NCBI RefSeq assembly: GCF_030348765.1
Contig: NZ_JAUCEU010000007.1
Location: forward strand, 4,337,501-4,401,500
Direction of reading: 5' to 3'
DNA from: Neobacillus sp. CF12
GTDB taxonomy: Bacteria > Bacillota > Bacilli > Bacillales > Cytobacillaceae
DNA length: 64,000 bases
Both the position numbers and the translations under genes were made by a program. The notes beneath the pieces are model-generated. The model did not search any database, had not been told where the DNA came from, and worked only from the letters and a program-made list of their open reading frames with translations. Positions 45,532-54,634 of the stretch are shown here, piece after piece. The first letter of the stretch is position 1. Each line of letters starts with the position of its first letter.

Positions 45532-46637
45532 CCGTTAAAGGTGGCACGCATGCAATTGAAGAGTCAATCAAGCGTTTGAAATATGAAAGAGTTCATCATG
45601 GACAAACCATCGAAGTAGAAAAAATTAAAGCCGGTATGCGCGGATTAGTCGATCAGGTGATGTCAGAAAGCAGTTTATACAATGAGACGTTGGCTGCCCT
45701 AGCGATCAAACAAGCAGAAGGAAACCCGGAAGAGGCTGTCTTTCTATTAAGAGCTTATCGTTCGACGGTCCCTCGAAAGCATTATTCAAGAGTGATTGAA
45801 ACTGGGCAAATGAATGTTGACCGTCGGATCTCTGCAAGCTTTAAAGATATCCCGGGTGGTCAAATTCTTGGGGCAACAACCGATTATACCCATCGATTGC
45901 TTGATTTTAACTTAATGGATGAAAGTGATGCCGATGTCCAGGAATGGCTTCATCAATATCTAAATGAAAGTTTTCAAGGTGATGAGCAACAGCTGACTTT
46001 ACCAAAGGTGCTCGATTATTTACGTAAAGAAGGCTTAATCCCCACTTGTGAAAACAACGATATGGAACCAGATGATGTGACGAGAGAAAGTCTGGAGTTT
46101 CCATCGAGCAGAAGCCAAAGACTGCAAATTTTAACAAGAGGAGAAACAGGGGCAATTACTTCCCTTGCCTATGCAGTGATTAGGGGGTATGGAGCTTTGC
46201 ATCCGACTGTTGGCGAGCTTCGCGTTGGCACTTTGCCAGTTACGATTGATCATCCAACCGATGCTGGTGACGATGATGATGCATTTTATATAGGTGAAGT
46301 AAAAGTCACAGAAGTCGAAATGCTAATGCCGGTTACCGTTGAGAAAGAATACGGAAAAAAAGAATTAGAGTTTGAAATCGGCTACGGCCTTGTGTTTGGC
46401 CAAAATGAAACAAAGGCGATTGCAATGGGAATTCTGGATAATTGTCTTGAACATCCAACTCCTGACTTTCCTAGCCATAATGAAGAATTTGTTCTTTATC
46501 ATATTGATTCAGTGGAATCAACGGGCTTTATCTCACATTTGAAAATGCCTCATTATGTTACCTTCCAATCCAAGCTGGATAGTGTAAGGAAAACGAAAAA
46601 AGAAGGGATATCAAAAGGACAAGAGGTGAAAAGCTGA
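45519..46637 (+). CDS. phnI: C-P lyase core subunit PhnI
   Basis: A 372-aa PhnI, the nucleosidase-type subunit that attaches the phosphonate at C1' of the ribose of ATP. The N-terminal MGYVAVKGGTHAIEES, the LRAYRSTVPRKHYSR segment, RISASFKDIPGGQILGAT and ARGY-like AYAVIRGYGALHPTVGELR are family hallmarks, along with the late EFVLYHIDSVESTGFISHLKMPHYVTF. It starts inside the end of phnH and overlaps phnJ by one base (TGATG), so these genes are translationally coupled. Confidence 0.92.
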   Translation: MGYVAVKGGTHAIEESIKRLKYERVHHGQTIEVEKIKAGMRGLVDQVMSESSLYNETLAALAIKQAEGNPEEAVFLLRAYRSTVPRKHYSRVIETGQMNVDRRISASFKDIPGGQILGATTDYTHRLLDFNLMDESDADVQEWLHQYLNESFQGDEQQLTLPKVLDYLRKEGLIPTCENNDMEPDDVTRESLEFPSSRSQRLQILTRGETGAITSLAYAVIRGYGALHPTVGELRVGTLPVTIDHPTDAGDDDDAFYIGEVKVTEVEMLMPVTVEKEYGKKELEFEIGYGLVFGQNETKAIAMGILDNCLEHPTPDFPSHNEEFVLYHIDSVESTGFISHLKMPHYVTFQSKLDSVRKTKKEGISKGQEVKS

Positions 46638-47491
46638 TGAATACAGCCTATAACTTTGCTTTTTTTGACGAAGGTTCAAAAAGAGAAATTAGAAGAGCCA
46701 CTCTAAAGGCGATTGCAATTCCTGGTTACCAAGTTCCATTTGCCTCAAGAGAAATGCCGATTGGAAGAGGATGGGGAACCGGCGGTTTGCAGCTGACTCT
46801 ATCGTTAATTGGCAAAAATGATGTTCTAAAAGTTATTGATCAAGGATCGGATGAATCGGTTAATGCCGTCAATATAAAAAAACTCGTTTCTGATACGACT
46901 GGGGTGGCAACAACTGATCTTACCACCGAAGCAACCCTTATTCAATCAAGACATAGAATACCCGAGGTTCCGCTAAAGAAAGATCAGATTCTCATCTTGC
47001 AGGTGCCACTTCCTGAACCGCTCCGTTTATTTGAGCCGAGCGAGAATGAAACGAAAATGCTTCACGCAGAGAAAGAATATAGCGGTGCTTGGTTAATGCT
47101 GTTTGAACAGATTATGAAATATGGAAGTATGACAACAGGGGCAGATCACCCTGTAATGGTTCAGGATCGCTATGTGATGGCACCAAGTCCGATTCCACGA
47201 TTTGATAACCCGAAAATGCATGAAAGTGAAGCACTCATTCTGTTAGGGGCAGGTCGTGAAAAGAAAGTGTACGCAGTCCCGCCGTATACAAAGGTCGTAT
47301 CGCTCGATTTTGAAGATTATCCGTTTGAACCAGAGTCATTTGAAGACAAGCATTGCCGGTTATGTGGTTCATCAGGGGTCTTTTTAGATGAGCTTGTAGA
47401 TGAAGTAACGAACGAAACGTTTTATCAATGTAATGATACTAGCTATTGTATTGAAACATTAAATGAAGTCGAACCATTTGGAGTGAAATAA
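46637..47491 (+). CDS. phnJ: C-P lyase radical SAM subunit PhnJ
   Basis: A 284-aa PhnJ, the radical S-adenosylmethionine enzyme that breaks the carbon-phosphorus bond. The C-terminal cysteine set is C-x2-C-x21-C-x5-C (HCRLCGSSG, then YQCNDTSYC), exactly the spacing known for PhnJ, where three Cys bind the 4Fe-4S cluster and the last forms the thiyl radical. The N-terminal FAFFDEGSKREIRRATLKAIAIPGYQVP is also typical. It abuts phnK with no gap. Confidence 0.95.
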   Translation: MNTAYNFAFFDEGSKREIRRATLKAIAIPGYQVPFASREMPIGRGWGTGGLQLTLSLIGKNDVLKVIDQGSDESVNAVNIKKLVSDTTGVATTDLTTEATLIQSRHRIPEVPLKKDQILILQVPLPEPLRLFEPSENETKMLHAEKEYSGAWLMLFEQIMKYGSMTTGADHPVMVQDRYVMAPSPIPRFDNPKMHESEALILLGAGREKKVYAVPPYTKVVSLDFEDYPFEPESFEDKHCRLCGSSGVFLDELVDEVTNETFYQCNDTSYCIETLNEVEPFGVK

Positions 47492-48337
47492 ATGGCTGAA
47501 TTTGAAGTTCCGGTTTTATCGATTAAAAACTTAAATAAGCAGTTTGGTTCAGGATGTCCGCATTGTGAAGACGAAGAATCTCCTTCTCTCGTTAAAAATT
47601 ATTGTCAGGTTTGTGGAACGGTCTATGCATGCAGGGATGTATCCTTTGATGTTTATCCAGGAGAGGTCCTTGGTATTGTCGGAGAGAGTGGCAGTGGAAA
47701 ATCAACATTGATGCAATGCCTTTACTTTGACCAGGAAGTAACGGATGGAGAGGCCTATCTAGCAGACTATCATAATGGTGAGAAAAATCTTTTTCAAGAG
47801 TCTTCTCAACAACAACGGTATATTCGTAACCACATCATGGGGAAAGTCTATCAAAATCCCTTATTGGGTTTAAAAATGAACTTTTCATCGATTGGGAATA
47901 TTGCCGAGAAGCTTATAGCAGCTGGTAACCAGCATGTAGGAATGATGGAAAACAGAGGGACGGAACTTCTTAATAAAGTAAACATCCCTGTGCATCGCCG
48001 AAAAGAGGCGCCGAAAAACTTTTCGGGTGGAATGCAGCAGCGGGTTCAAATTGCCAAAGCTCTTTCCAATCGTCCTCCACTTCTGCTGCTAGACGAGGTA
48101 ACGACCGGATTGGATCTTTCTGTACAAGCGAGTGTCCTTGACTTAATTAAAAGTCTGCAGCGCGAATTAAATATTAGTATTGTTCTTGTTTCGCATGATT
48201 TAGGAGTCATCCGTATGCTGGCAGACCGAACACTTGTGATGTTGGAGGGAAGGGTTATTGAGCAAGGATTAACAGATCAAATCCTTGAGGACCCGCAGCA
48301 TCGATATACACAGCAGCTTGTTCATTCATTGCTGTAA
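47492..48337 (+). CDS. phnK: C-P lyase ABC protein PhnK with a four-cysteine insertion
   Basis: A 281-aa ABC ATPase that docks on the PhnGHIJ core. It has Walker A GESGSGKS at 64-71, signature FSGGMQQR near 173, Walker B LLLLDEVTTGLD and HDLGVIRML. Compared with the E. coli protein there is an extra segment near residues 20-47 carrying C-x2-C-x12-C-x2-C (Cys22, 25, 38, 41), the spacing of a zinc ribbon or an iron-sulfur site. The ATG starts immediately after the phnJ stop codon. Its end lies just before the phnM start. Confidence 0.9.
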   Translation: MAEFEVPVLSIKNLNKQFGSGCPHCEDEESPSLVKNYCQVCGTVYACRDVSFDVYPGEVLGIVGESGSGKSTLMQCLYFDQEVTDGEAYLADYHNGEKNLFQESSQQQRYIRNHIMGKVYQNPLLGLKMNFSSIGNIAEKLIAAGNQHVGMMENRGTELLNKVNIPVHRRKEAPKNFSGGMQQRVQIAKALSNRPPLLLLDEVTTGLDLSVQASVLDLIKSLQRELNISIVLVSHDLGVIRMLADRTLVMLEGRVIEQGLTDQILEDPQHRYTQQLVHSLL

Positions 48338-48368
48338 AAGTCCATTCTTAAATCTAGGGGGAAGTACT

Positions 48369-49547
48369 TTGTTTGTCATTACAAATGGAAGATTAATCAC
48401 CGAAGAGGCTGTTTTGTATGGCTATGATCTGTTAATTGAAGAGGATAGAATTGCAAAAATTGCTCCTAAAGGTGAGATTAAATTTGAGGAACAGATCGAG
48501 ATCATTGATGCAGCAGGAGGATATATTTCTCCAGGTTTTATCGATATACATTCGGACTATATTGAGCATATGGCTGCACCGAGGCCGACCTCATTGATGA
48601 ATTTTGATTTGGCGTTGCGAGAAACAGAGAAACAGCTTATCTCACACGGTATTACGACGATGTTCCATTCTCTTTCCTTGTTCAAAGGGAGTGATTATGA
48701 GTATAAGCCGATTCGTGAGCCTGAAAATGTTCGGAAATTTATTGATTTAATTGACCATACACACAGTATGAAGCATCTTGTCCGCCATCGATTCCATGCG
48801 AGATTTGAGATTGATAATGTTGAAGAAATGGAAAATCTCAAAAGTTATATAAAAGAGAACAAAGTTCATTTAGTTTCATTTATGGATCATACTCCTGGGC
48901 AAGGGCAGTATCGTCATCTAGAAGTTTACCGAAATACCGTTAAAAGTTATAACAATATCAGTGATTCATCGATTGATGTTCTCATTCATCAACACCAAAC
49001 GAAAGAGAAGCTATCGATTGACGACATAAAGGAAATCACTCAGCTTGCTCATGACCATGATATTGCTGTTGCTTCCCATGATGACGATAGCCTTGAAAAG
49101 CTCGAACTTGTACATAGTTTTGGGACGACCATTAGTGAATTTCCAATCACTCTAGAGGTGGCACGGCGAGCGAAGGAGCTTGGCATGTATACCATTGCCG
49201 GTGCTCCAAATGTCCTCCTTGGAGGTTCTCATAGTGGAAACTTGGGAGCAACCGAAGCGATTCAATACCAATCGATTGATATCTTGTGCAGTGATTACTA
49301 TCCGGCAGCAATGCTTCATTCAATCTTTGAGCTAGTTGAAAAATATGGCATGGATTTAGTGGACATGATGAAGCTTGTCACCATTAACCCAGCAAAAGCA
49401 GTAAAAATGGATGGAGAAATTGGCTCTATTCGCGAAGGAAAAAAAGCAGATTTGCTTATCATTGAAAAAATTAGTGATGATTTTCCAGTGATTACGGGAG
49501 TATTTGTGGACGGAAAACTGATTCAAAAGACCAATTATCGAATCTAA
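48369..49547 (+). CDS. phnM: PhnM, ribose-methylphosphonate triphosphate diphosphatase
   Basis: A 392-aa amidohydrolase-superfamily enzyme that removes pyrophosphate from alpha-D-ribose 1-phosphonate 5-triphosphate before C-P cleavage. GFIDIHSDYIEH is the first metal motif, MDHTPGQGQY, VASHDDD and GAPNVLLGGSHSGN are typical PhnM segments, and a late ADLLIIE strand closes the small domain. The TTG at 48369 follows GGGGGAAG. The frame open from 48285 overlaps phnK and is rejected. 63 bases precede phnL. Confidence 0.92.
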   Translation: MFVITNGRLITEEAVLYGYDLLIEEDRIAKIAPKGEIKFEEQIEIIDAAGGYISPGFIDIHSDYIEHMAAPRPTSLMNFDLALRETEKQLISHGITTMFHSLSLFKGSDYEYKPIREPENVRKFIDLIDHTHSMKHLVRHRFHARFEIDNVEEMENLKSYIKENKVHLVSFMDHTPGQGQYRHLEVYRNTVKSYNNISDSSIDVLIHQHQTKEKLSIDDIKEITQLAHDHDIAVASHDDDSLEKLELVHSFGTTISEFPITLEVARRAKELGMYTIAGAPNVLLGGSHSGNLGATEAIQYQSIDILCSDYYPAAMLHSIFELVEKYGMDLVDMMKLVTINPAKAVKMDGEIGSIREGKKADLLIIEKISDDFPVITGVFVDGKLIQKTNYRI

Positions 49548-49610
49548 GCTGAAGAGATGTGTTCAGATAAAGGAGAATACAATTTCTAATTTCAGAAAGC
49601 AGGTGAATGG

Positions 49611-50330
49611 GTGGAAACTCTTCTTGAGATTAAGGACTTATCCAAATCGTTTGAGCTTCATAATTTGGGCAAACATATCAGAGCCGTAAGCAGTGTGGAT
49701 ATACAGATAAAAGAAGGAGAATTTGTCGGGATAACCGGGAAAAGCGGAAGCGGTAAGTCGACGATTTTAAAATGTATTTATGGAACGTATCGTATCCAGC
49801 TAGGGAGTATATGGTATCATTCAAAAAAATTTGGAACAATTAATTTAGCAGAGGCAACTGAACGAGAACTGCTTTATTTAAGGAAGCATGAAATAGGCTA
49901 TGTGTCCCAATTTTTAAATGTCATGCCGCGAACGACGGCCAGACAGCTTGTGAAACAAGCAATCCTTGAAATGGGGGACAATCATGACTTGGCGGAAAAA
50001 GAAACAGAGAAGATTCTCGCGCATTTTGAATTGGATGAAGAATTATGGGACAGCTACCCAGCCACTTTTTCCGGAGGTGAAAAGCTGAGGCTTAACATTG
50101 CCCGAGCGATGGTGAAAAAACCGAGACTGCTGCTATTAGATGAACCGACAGCAAGTTTAGATCATGATTCTAAAATAAAGGTGAAGCTCCTCATTGAACA
50201 GCTCATGAAGGAAGGAACAACCATGCTTGGAATCTTTCATGACCTTGAGTTTATGAATCATCTATGTAATCAAGAGTACAACATGCAAAATGGAATTTTC
50301 TCTCATTCTACTAGTTTTACCAACTCTTAA
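49611..50330 (+). CDS. phnL: C-P lyase ABC protein PhnL
   Basis: A 239-aa ABC ATPase of the PhnL type, the second ABC protein that stacks with PhnK on the C-P lyase core. It has Walker A GKSGSGKS near 44-51, the YVSQFLNVMPRTTA Q-loop region, signature FSGGEKLRLN, Walker B LLLLDEPTASLD and HDLEF. The GTG start has AGGTG about 5 bases upstream. It closes the catalytic half of the cluster; phnD follows after 90 bases. Confidence 0.92.
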   Translation: METLLEIKDLSKSFELHNLGKHIRAVSSVDIQIKEGEFVGITGKSGSGKSTILKCIYGTYRIQLGSIWYHSKKFGTINLAEATERELLYLRKHEIGYVSQFLNVMPRTTARQLVKQAILEMGDNHDLAEKETEKILAHFELDEELWDSYPATFSGGEKLRLNIARAMVKKPRLLLLDEPTASLDHDSKIKVKLLIEQLMKEGTTMLGIFHDLEFMNHLCNQEYNMQNGIFSHSTSFTNS

Positions 50331-50421
50331 CAAATCTTTATATAAGTTTAATAGTAACTTGACAATTCGTTGGTACAGTATGGAAGTGGCCAAATACTAA
50401 AAAAAAGCGAGGAGTTTGATG

Positions 50422-51453
50422 ATGAAAAAGACGTTATTATTTTTACTTTCTATCGTTATGTTAGTCGTATTTGCAGGTTGTTCCGCTTCAGCGGGAGCTG
50501 GCGATAAAGATACCATTACCATCGCTTGGCTTCCAAATGAATCTGGGGCCGATCTTACGGAAGCTCGTGATGAAATTGGAAAAATAATCGAAGAGAAAAC
50601 AGGTAAAAAGGTCGAGCATCAAACAACGACAGACTATATTGTTGCCATTGAAGCAGTGGCGAATGGAAATGCGGATATGGCTTTTTTAGGAGCACAAGGA
50701 TATATTGAAGCGCATAACAAAAATGAAAAAGTTCTTCCTTTGGTGGTCCCTTCTGGTGCGTCTGGTACCTTGGAAGATGCAGTTTATTATAGCTGGTTAG
50801 CCGTAAATAAAGACAATGTCGATGAGTATGAGAATGGCGATAAGTTTGCGATTGATAACATTCAAGGCAAGAAATTTTCATTTGTATCCAATAGTTCAAC
50901 ATCCGGTTTCAAAGTTCCATCTACAGGAATTGTTGATTACTTCAGTCAACAGGGAGAGTTCAAAGATTTAACGCCTGAAGATTTGCTTGAAGGCGGCGAT
51001 GATCAATTCTTTAATGAGGTTTTATACGGAGGTTCTCACCAAGGTTCAGCGGTTAATTTATTATCGGGGAAAGCGGACGTAGCGGCTTTCTGTGATACAT
51101 GTGTAAACAATTATGTAGAGCTTACTGATGGGGATGTTAACCGACCTGGTGCGGTTTATCAAGTAAAAGCGGATGCAGCGGAACCATTTAACACTGTGGC
51201 TGGAAAAGAATTTTCACTGATTTCTGTTACTCCAGTTCTAAATGCACCATTTGTCATCAATTCAGAGACTGTGAATGAAGATCTGAAAGCACAACTTCTT
51301 GAAGTGATGACATCAGATGAAATTACGAACAACGAAAAAGTCTTCGTTCCAGAGGATTCCGAGTTTTCAGGATTGTTTAAGAAGACAGCGGACGAGCGTT
51401 TAGTAGAAGTAGAGGACGCTTGGTTCAATCCAATTCGTGAGCTTTCGAAATAA
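50422..51453 (+). CDS. phnD: Phosphonate ABC transporter binding lipoprotein PhnD
   Basis: A 343-aa lipoprotein with a lipobox FAGC (Cys about 20), then a PhnD-type binding fold: IAWLPNESGADL, DYIVAIEAVANGNADMAFLGAQGY, GKKFSFVSNSSTSGFKVPS and a VYYGG-like EVLYGGSHQGSAVNLLSGKADVAAFCD segment. It captures phosphonates (and perhaps phosphite) outside the membrane. The start is ATG 50422 (or 50419) after GAGGAG. An in-frame TTG at 50416 is too close to that site. TTGACA at 50359 could belong to a separate promoter. Confidence 0.92.
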   Translation: MKKTLLFLLSIVMLVVFAGCSASAGAGDKDTITIAWLPNESGADLTEARDEIGKIIEEKTGKKVEHQTTTDYIVAIEAVANGNADMAFLGAQGYIEAHNKNEKVLPLVVPSGASGTLEDAVYYSWLAVNKDNVDEYENGDKFAIDNIQGKKFSFVSNSSTSGFKVPSTGIVDYFSQQGEFKDLTPEDLLEGGDDQFFNEVLYGGSHQGSAVNLLSGKADVAAFCDTCVNNYVELTDGDVNRPGAVYQVKADAAEPFNTVAGKEFSLISVTPVLNAPFVINSETVNEDLKAQLLEVMTSDEITNNEKVFVPEDSEFSGLFKKTADERLVEVEDAWFNPIRELSK

Positions 51454-51481
51454 TTAACCAAATAGCAAGGAGAGTTAACCT

Positions 51482-52270
51482 ATGACAGCCTTATTAGAAG
51501 TAAATCATTTGTCCAAACAATTTGGTAGTGATATGAAGGCATTATCGGATGTTAACTTCTTCGTTAATGAAGGAGAGTTTGTTTCGATTATCGGTCCATC
51601 AGGAGCGGGGAAATCTACTCTCCTTCGTTGTATTAATCGGATGATTGGTGCTACAAGCGGAGAAATTACTTTTGATAACATGAACGTGATGAATCTGAAG
51701 AAAAAGGACTTAAAAAAGGTCCGAACCAAAATTGGAATGATCTTTCAGCATTATAATCTAGTCAATCGCTTAAGTGTGATCGAAAATACGCTTCATGGAA
51801 ATTTAGGGAAAAAATCAACATTGGCTGGAGTTCTCGGTCTATATAGTCAGGAAGAAAAGGAGCAGGCTGTTAACATTCTACATGTTCTTGGTTTAGACGA
51901 ACATATTTATAAACGGGCGGATCAATTAAGCGGCGGTCAAAAGCAGCGAGTTGGAATCGCTCGTGCCCTTATTCAAAATCCTCGGATGCTTTTGTGTGAC
52001 GAGCCGATTGCATCACTTGATCCTAATTCTGCCAAGATCATAATGGATCACTTGAGAAACATTTCAAGGACCATGGGTATTACTGTTCTCGTGAATTTGC
52101 ATCAAGTGGATGTGGCATTGAAGTACTCGGATAAAATCATTGGGATTAACCATGGTCAAGTCGTTTATAATGGCTCGCCTAAAAACATAACCAAAGAAGA
52201 TATTCAGCGTATTTATGGATCCGAAGCGGAAGATCTTATTTTTGATATAGGAGGCATCCATGCGAGCTGA
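51482..52270 (+). CDS. phnC: Phosphonate ABC transporter ATPase PhnC
   Basis: A 262-aa ABC ATPase with Walker A GPSGAGKS near 38-45, Q-loop IFQHYNLVNRLSVIEN, signature LSGGQKQRVG, Walker B LLCDEPIASLD and a C-terminal IFDIGG. PhnC proteins read NLHQVDVA after Walker B, as here. The ATG follows AAGGAGAG. It overlaps the next gene by 11 bases, so the importer genes are coupled. Confidence 0.94.
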   Translation: MTALLEVNHLSKQFGSDMKALSDVNFFVNEGEFVSIIGPSGAGKSTLLRCINRMIGATSGEITFDNMNVMNLKKKDLKKVRTKIGMIFQHYNLVNRLSVIENTLHGNLGKKSTLAGVLGLYSQEEKEQAVNILHVLGLDEHIYKRADQLSGGQKQRVGIARALIQNPRMLLCDEPIASLDPNSAKIIMDHLRNISRTMGITVLVNLHQVDVALKYSDKIIGINHGQVVYNGSPKNITKEDIQRIYGSEAEDLIFDIGGIHAS

Positions 52271-53045
52271 TTATTTTGCAAAAAAGAAACGAAATTCGCT
52301 CTTGTTCCTATCCCTCGTAGGTGCTGTCACGATACTTGCCATTATCATCACGGAGTACAATATCGCCAAAGGCTTTACTTCACTTCCAAAAGCTGTGGAA
52401 TGGGGCTTGGGAAACTTTTATCCAACACAAGAATCATTAACGAAGCTACCTGATATTCTGGATAAGTTAATCGAAACCCTGTTGGTTTCGATTGCAGCCA
52501 CTACTACGGGAGCTGTTGCGGCATTACTATTTGCCATTCTTGGATCGAATACGACGAGAGTAAATGCCTTTTTTGGAGGTATTAGCAGAGGAATTGCGAC
52601 CATTTTTCGAAATATCGACGTGGCAGCCTGGGCTATGATTCTACTATTTTCATTTGGTCAAAGCTCATTAACAGGTTATTTTGCCTTGTTTTTTGGTTCG
52701 TTTGGCTTTTTAACAAGAGCTTTTGTTGAAACGATTGATGAGGTCAGCGGAGGCTCGGTTGAAGCGTTACAAGCAACTGGTGCGGGTTACTTTGCGATTA
52801 TCTTTCAGTCGGTGATTCCAGCAAGCCTTCCACAAATGATCAGCTGGATCTTATTCATGATTGAAACAAATATAAGAAGTGCCACCCTAATAGGTTTGCT
52901 TACCGGCTCAGGAATTGGGTTTACTTTTAACTTGTATTATAAAAGTCTAAATTATGATGTCGCTTCTTTGGTTGTCGTCGTCATTATCGCAGCTATATTA
53001 TTCATTGAATCTGTATCTAATTATGTCAGAAGGGCGGTTTTGTAA
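52260..53045 (+). CDS. phnE: Phosphonate ABC transporter permease PhnE (first)
   Basis: A 261-aa integral membrane permease with about six helices. The EAA-type loop (EALQATGAGYFAIIFQSVIPASLPQMISWILF) and the ETNIRSATLIGLLTGSGIGF segment are typical of PhnE. It starts within the end of phnC with TAGGAGG upstream and overlaps the second permease gene by one base (TAATG). Confidence 0.93.
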   Translation: MRADYFAKKKRNSLLFLSLVGAVTILAIIITEYNIAKGFTSLPKAVEWGLGNFYPTQESLTKLPDILDKLIETLLVSIAATTTGAVAALLFAILGSNTTRVNAFFGGISRGIATIFRNIDVAAWAMILLFSFGQSSLTGYFALFFGSFGFLTRAFVETIDEVSGGSVEALQATGAGYFAIIFQSVIPASLPQMISWILFMIETNIRSATLIGLLTGSGIGFTFNLYYKSLNYDVASLVVVVIIAAILFIESVSNYVRRAVL

Positions 53046-53905
53046 TGGAAGCAAATCAACAATTAACCTCAGCAAAACAATTACTAGACCCGCAACTGCA
53101 AAAAAAAATAAGAATTAAAACCTTGACTAAATCCTCTGTGGTTATTAGAAGCACACTTATCACCCTAGCACTTCTATCGGTTTACGCATTTTTTAGTTTT
53201 GATTACAAACAGCTTGATATTGGAGAAGCGGTTTTATCTACTTTGGCGAATCTAAAATCAATGTTTCTAGAGCCACATCTTAAACATTTTACCTTTACCC
53301 ATGCGCTTTATCAGGTCTTTGTAACGTTGGGACTAGCATTCTTAACGACTTTGTTTGGAGCCATAATCGCTGTGTTTTTGGGATTACTGGCCGCTGAAAA
53401 TCTGACGAATAAACGAGTTTCTTCCGTGGTTAAGGGAGCTGTTGCTTTAATAAGAGCCGTTCCGACCGTTTTGTGGGTGTTAATTTTTGCGGTGGCTGCA
53501 GGTCTCGGGAGTGTAGCGGCTGTCATTGGGATGACGTTCCATTCGGTAAGTTATTTAGTGAAAGCATATTCTGAGTCCTTTGAAGAATTAGACAAAGGCG
53601 TCATCGAAGCCCTTCAAGCAAGTGGAGCAAACTGGTGGCAGATTATCTTTCAAGCTGTTATTCCATCTTCTCTCACTTATCTGATTTCTTGGACGTTTCT
53701 TCGATTTGAAATTAACTTCGCAGTTGCCATCGCCATGGGTGCAGCCGCAGGTGCTGGTGGAATCGGATTTGACATGTTTATGGCCAGCAGTTTCTACTTA
53801 GATATAAGGGAAATCGGGGCAATCACCTATTTTGTCTTAGCCATAGCCATCCTTCTTGAAATGGTAGCGATCCGATTTAAAAAGAGGCTCAAGGTCAATG
53901 GGTAA
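53045..53905 (+). CDS. phnE: Phosphonate ABC transporter permease PhnE (second)
   Basis: A 286-aa permease paralogous to the preceding one, with the same EAA loop (EALQASGANWWQIIFQAVIPSSLTYLISWTFLR) and RFEINFAVAIAMGAAAGAGGIG. A longer cytoplasmic N-terminus precedes the first helix. Two PhnE genes forming a heterodimeric channel are usual in Bacillus phosphonate operons. A terminator follows, ending the cluster. Confidence 0.93.
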   Translation: MEANQQLTSAKQLLDPQLQKKIRIKTLTKSSVVIRSTLITLALLSVYAFFSFDYKQLDIGEAVLSTLANLKSMFLEPHLKHFTFTHALYQVFVTLGLAFLTTLFGAIIAVFLGLLAAENLTNKRVSSVVKGAVALIRAVPTVLWVLIFAVAAGLGSVAAVIGMTFHSVSYLVKAYSESFEELDKGVIEALQASGANWWQIIFQAVIPSSLTYLISWTFLRFEINFAVAIAMGAAAGAGGIGFDMFMASSFYLDIREIGAITYFVLAIAILLEMVAIRFKKRLKVNG

Positions 53906-53968
53906 GGTCAACATCTAAGCGTATTAAAGAATTCTTATCATATAATATGGCAGTTTGGAAGCTTTGGG

Positions 53969-54000
53969 GAGGTATAAAAATACCTCTCTTTTATTTTTTT
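53969..54000 (+). terminator. Terminator of the phn operon
   Basis: GAGGTA / TACCTC with a 6-nt loop followed by a TTTTATTTTTTT tail, 64 bases after the last phnE gene. Confidence 0.8.
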
Positions 54001-54021
54001 AGCCATGGGTAGCCATGGTAT

Positions 54022-54082
54022 CCATGGGGACGGTTCTTGTGGTCGGCGCTAGCCAAAAAAACCATGAGAACCGTCCCTGTGG
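54022..54082. repeat. REP palindrome inside the 5' end of a membrane gene
   Basis: The left half CCATGGGGACGGTTCT and right half GAGAACCGTCCC enclose GGTCGGCGCTAGCC. The downstream reading frame runs through it. Confidence 0.85.
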
Positions 54083-54456
54083 TTTTGGTTTTTATCACAA
54101 TTGGAGTAGTCGGGTTTGCCACGTGGGTGTCGGATAGCATATTTGCGAAGTATTTAGATTTAGTTGATTTTGGTGACCCAAATGTCGTAGGAATAGGTGA
54201 GTTTATCACTTACAACTTCGTTCCTTTGTCACTTTCAGTTATTTATTTGAATTATTTAAATAGAGATCATAAATGGAAATTGGTTATTATATTTACGGTT
54301 ATTTGTATTTTAATTGAATGGGTTGTGGTTAAGGCAGGTTATATGAAACTTACTCATTGGAATCATCTGTATAGCATTCCTATATTCATTCTCGTGTATC
54401 GTTACATCCTGCCACTACACTCAAAAATAATAAAATGTAATAAAGAACATCTTTAA
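54037..54456 (+). CDS. Membrane protein with its 5' end replaced by a REP (probable truncation)
   Basis: The open frame encodes 139 aa, but its only start codons before the recognisable part lie within the REP (TTG at 54037). The first 14 residues, MWSALAKKTMRTVP, are REP-encoded. The rest has four membrane segments (VVLVFITIGVVGFATWV, FVPLSLSVIYLNYL, LVIIFTVICILIEWVVV, YSIPIFILVYRYI) with the conserved-looking FAKYLD and KLTHWNHLY stretches. I do not recognise a named family. There is no good ribosome site, and it is probably a gene that lost its native start and promoter. Confidence 0.55.
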   Translation: MWSALAKKTMRTVPVVLVFITIGVVGFATWVSDSIFAKYLDLVDFGDPNVVGIGEFITYNFVPLSLSVIYLNYLNRDHKWKLVIIFTVICILIEWVVVKAGYMKLTHWNHLYSIPIFILVYRYILPLHSKIIKCNKEHL

Positions 54457-54562
54457 CAAACGGGCGTTATTCCAAGAGGGAGTAACGCCTTTATTGATAT
54501 AGTGCCTTTCGCATTTCGACTTCCTCCTTACCACACTTTAGCGGAAAAGATTGATAAAAAAA

Positions 54563-54586
54563 AACCAAGAGAACCGTCCCTGTGGC
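54563..54586. repeat. Right half-REP
   Basis: CCAAGAGAACCGTCCCTGTGG, the right half only, lies about 480 bases after the REP at 54022. The two could be the separated ends of one larger element. Confidence 0.75.
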
Positions 54587-54634
54587 AGGAATTATAGTAA
54601 AATGGAAATAATTAGTTTCATAGGAGTTGAATGG

